A DNA stretch of 64,000 nt from Anopheles merus (taxonomy: Eukaryota > Arthropoda > Insecta > Diptera > Culicidae), in assembly GCF_017562075.2 (NCBI RefSeq), contig NC_054082.1, positions 52,648,181-52,712,180 of the forward strand. The letters are read 5' to 3'. Under the pieces are notes generated by a model. It saw only the letters and a program-made list of their open reading frames with translations. It had not been told where the DNA came from and ran no database searches. Positions 61,900 through 64,000 of this stretch are shown piece by piece. The position numbers and the translations under genes are program-made. Each line of letters begins with the position of its first letter. Position 1 is the first letter of the stretch.

Positions 61900-61906
61900 T
61901 TTTTTT
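61900..61906 (+). terminator. Pol III terminator of tRNA-Val
   Basis: A run of seven T residues begins seven bases after the tRNA 3' end. Confidence 0.85.
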
Positions 61907-64000
61907 AAAATGAATTTTTCTGTTGTGCATGTGATGTGCATTGACATTGAATTTATGCGAACTTTAATTTTTGTGTCCAATTATATTACTTTATTCTCTT
62001 GTCGTATATTTCTTTCCATTTGCTCAGCAAACATCGTGCAGTAAACATAAACAAAAACACATCACGCATTTTAACAATACATCTTCAGCTTTTATTATGC
62101 TTTTCCATGCTGCCTCCCCTTCCGGCAGATTTCCGCAGCACACATACACAAGCACTCGACGCAGGCAAGCTGTTGCTGTTCCGTGTCTGATCGCAACGTT
62201 GCATGCGCCTTTGCTCTCTTCTTCGTCTCTGTGTGTGTGTTGTGTATGTTCTGTTTCTGCTTTTCTACAAGCTTTCTTTACGTACAACTCGTTCCTTCAC
62301 TACTATTATCGTCATCACGTTCGCTTTACTTTTCCCTTCTCTTCCGCTGTCACATCGGAACTAAATTTGCTACTATTTCTTATCACTTCTATTACGCAGG
62401 AAATACACGTTCACGATTTGAATTGTTTTGTTTTGCTTTGTTGTTTTGTTTCTCCCTTCATTTTCCATCCGCAACCACAACACGTTACCCTATCTTCTCG
62501 TTACCACTCCACCCGCGTGAGCATTCTTGTTTTCGTTCTCGTTCTCTTTCCGCATCATATAGGTCCCTTTGCTGCCCAAGTTCGAATTGATCATCTTCTA
62601 ACGTAATAAAATAATCCCGATCAGTTTCGTTTTCCGCATCCCTTTCCCGTACCAACTAAGCCAATATCATCGTACATGCGTCCAAATTTTACATCCACAG
62701 TTTATCTTCCTCTGTTTGATTAGTGTTTGTTTTTGTTTTCATCCTTGTATAGCATGTATGTTTGGATTACTAATTACTTTGTATGCACCTTTGTTACTTT
62801 CTGCACACTACTACCTTAAACGATGATCAATAAAATCATACAACTGTTTTCACATTTTAGGCGAGTGGGAGAGGGTTTTTTAGTCTTGATTTTGTTCGAA
62901 ACAATCGTACGCGGACTCGTAGAGTATGAACAGTGGGTGGTGACAACGCGGGTGATGTTGGTTGTTGAAGGGAAAGCAACATGTGGCTCTTTCGGAAATG
63001 CGGGGGAAGCAAACGTTCGCTTTGGGTTAGAGGAGCTGACACAGATGAACAAACAATAAACATTTTTGAGATTTTGATTTACATACACACTCGGTTCGTT
63101 CGAAGCAGCGCAGTAGAGCTTTACCATCGTAATGCTAACGCTCCAGCGCGCTCCAAGAAGAGACGAGTGGGCCGGTTGCTGTAACAGCTGATAACTTCGA
63201 TCAGTTGCCTCCTCCCCTACATATTCTAGAGTGGTGATGCGGGTTCTTCTAGTGAGTTTCATTCCATGTAGCCCTACTAGTAGTACAGCAATGGCCTCTT
63301 CTAGTCTGGTTTTGCATTGCTTATTGGCTTAGTGGGGAATTTATTGAGGTGGACGACATGGATGTGTATGAGATGATGATATTGTGCTCATTATGTCGAG
63401 AAGTTGAAAGTATAGAAGTTTAAACCGTCCGTTGACGCTTTTGGTAAACCTGAATACGCTCAAACTGGCAAAGATTTGTTTGTGTTTAGTATGAGTTTTA
63501 GTTAGTGGTAAGTTTTTGCAATAATAGCACAACAGGTTGCATGTTTACTCTTCAAACTGCTATGTTCACGAAACATATACACATACGTATATATCTATAC
63601 TTTCTTCCTTCCCCATTCGTTCTACCATTCTTACAATCTACCGAAACAGTACAAACACACACGCACCTCACATTCTCTCTATTCGCTGGTAGTTTACCTT
63701 CTCGTGACTCCCCTCTCTTCCGGTTAAGGATTCATTTTCAAATACATTTGCTTAAACTAACCTAAACAGAAGAGAACAAAGTATAATAATTTCTTTTTGC
63801 CTAAGTTAGTCATTTGATTCCAATTCTTAGCGGTGCCGTGCGGCCGCCGCACCGTGTACACCGATTCGTTTCTGTTTTATCTACCTTTTCTGCTTGCAAC
63901 GTAACTGTCTATCGCTTCCAACCCGTGCCATACACATTCCGTCTTCCGGCTGCTTCCTCTAGGGTATAGTAATTTTGTAGCTCTTTTGTAAAGTAATATT
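61907..64000. other. Unassigned, pyrimidine-rich; probably intron of the 61154 gene
   Basis: The open frames on either strand are compositional (TTC/CTT-rich plus strand) and lack protein character. No splice-linked exon following the 61154 donor could be recognised. An AATAAA at about 62829 has no gene to attach to. The region could also be the 3' UTR of a minus-strand gene outside the window. Confidence 0.35.

Overview
The window is eukaryotic genomic DNA, almost certainly from a mosquito and probably Anopheles. The basis is spliced genes with 66-1260 bp introns plus one of 16.8 kb, insect-type proteins (a ZAD zinc-finger protein, an HLH3B-type bHLH factor, a PS-type integrin alpha chain), and intergenic DNA full of small transposons and tRNA-derived SINEs with GAA tails. 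The species call is inference; no database search was possible.

Layout. 174-1771 (+): extended short-chain dehydrogenase/reductase, three exons. 4916-7209 (-): calcineurin B, four coding exons, the first being only the ATG. 7.4-14.1 kb: gene-free, with dispersed repeats, SINEs and MITEs. 14174-15470 (-): HLH3B-like bHLH factor. 15.5-20.9 kb: a stack of mobile elements (tandem repeats, three TIR elements, a non-LTR endonuclease relic, a SINE, and two roughly 60-bp retroposons with perfect target-site duplications). 20964-22559 (+): ataxin-10 homologue. 22613-23877 (-): GPI transamidase catalytic subunit PIG-K, convergent with ataxin-10. 26248-48216 (+): a gene of about 1703 residues whose ZAD domain is split by a 16.8-kb intron and which carries eight or nine FLYWCH zinc-finger modules. 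51.2-52.6 kb: reverse-transcriptase relic with an internal deletion. 54160-59151 (-): integrin alpha chain, six coding exons, 1144 residues. 61.06-61.19 kb: a TATA/Inr promoter and short first coding exon of a gene leaving the window on the + strand. 61821-61893 (+): tRNA-Val(AAC).

The genes are monocistronic and functionally unrelated: metabolism (SDR), calcium signalling (calcineurin B), transcription or chromatin (HLH3B, ZAD-FLYWCH), GPI anchoring (PIG-K) and adhesion (integrin). The most interesting items are the ZAD plus multi-FLYWCH architecture, with its two alternating module types, and the pair of minimal hairpin retroposons, one of which has an empty-site counterpart in the same window. 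I saw no CRISPR array, bacterial operon or viral genome.
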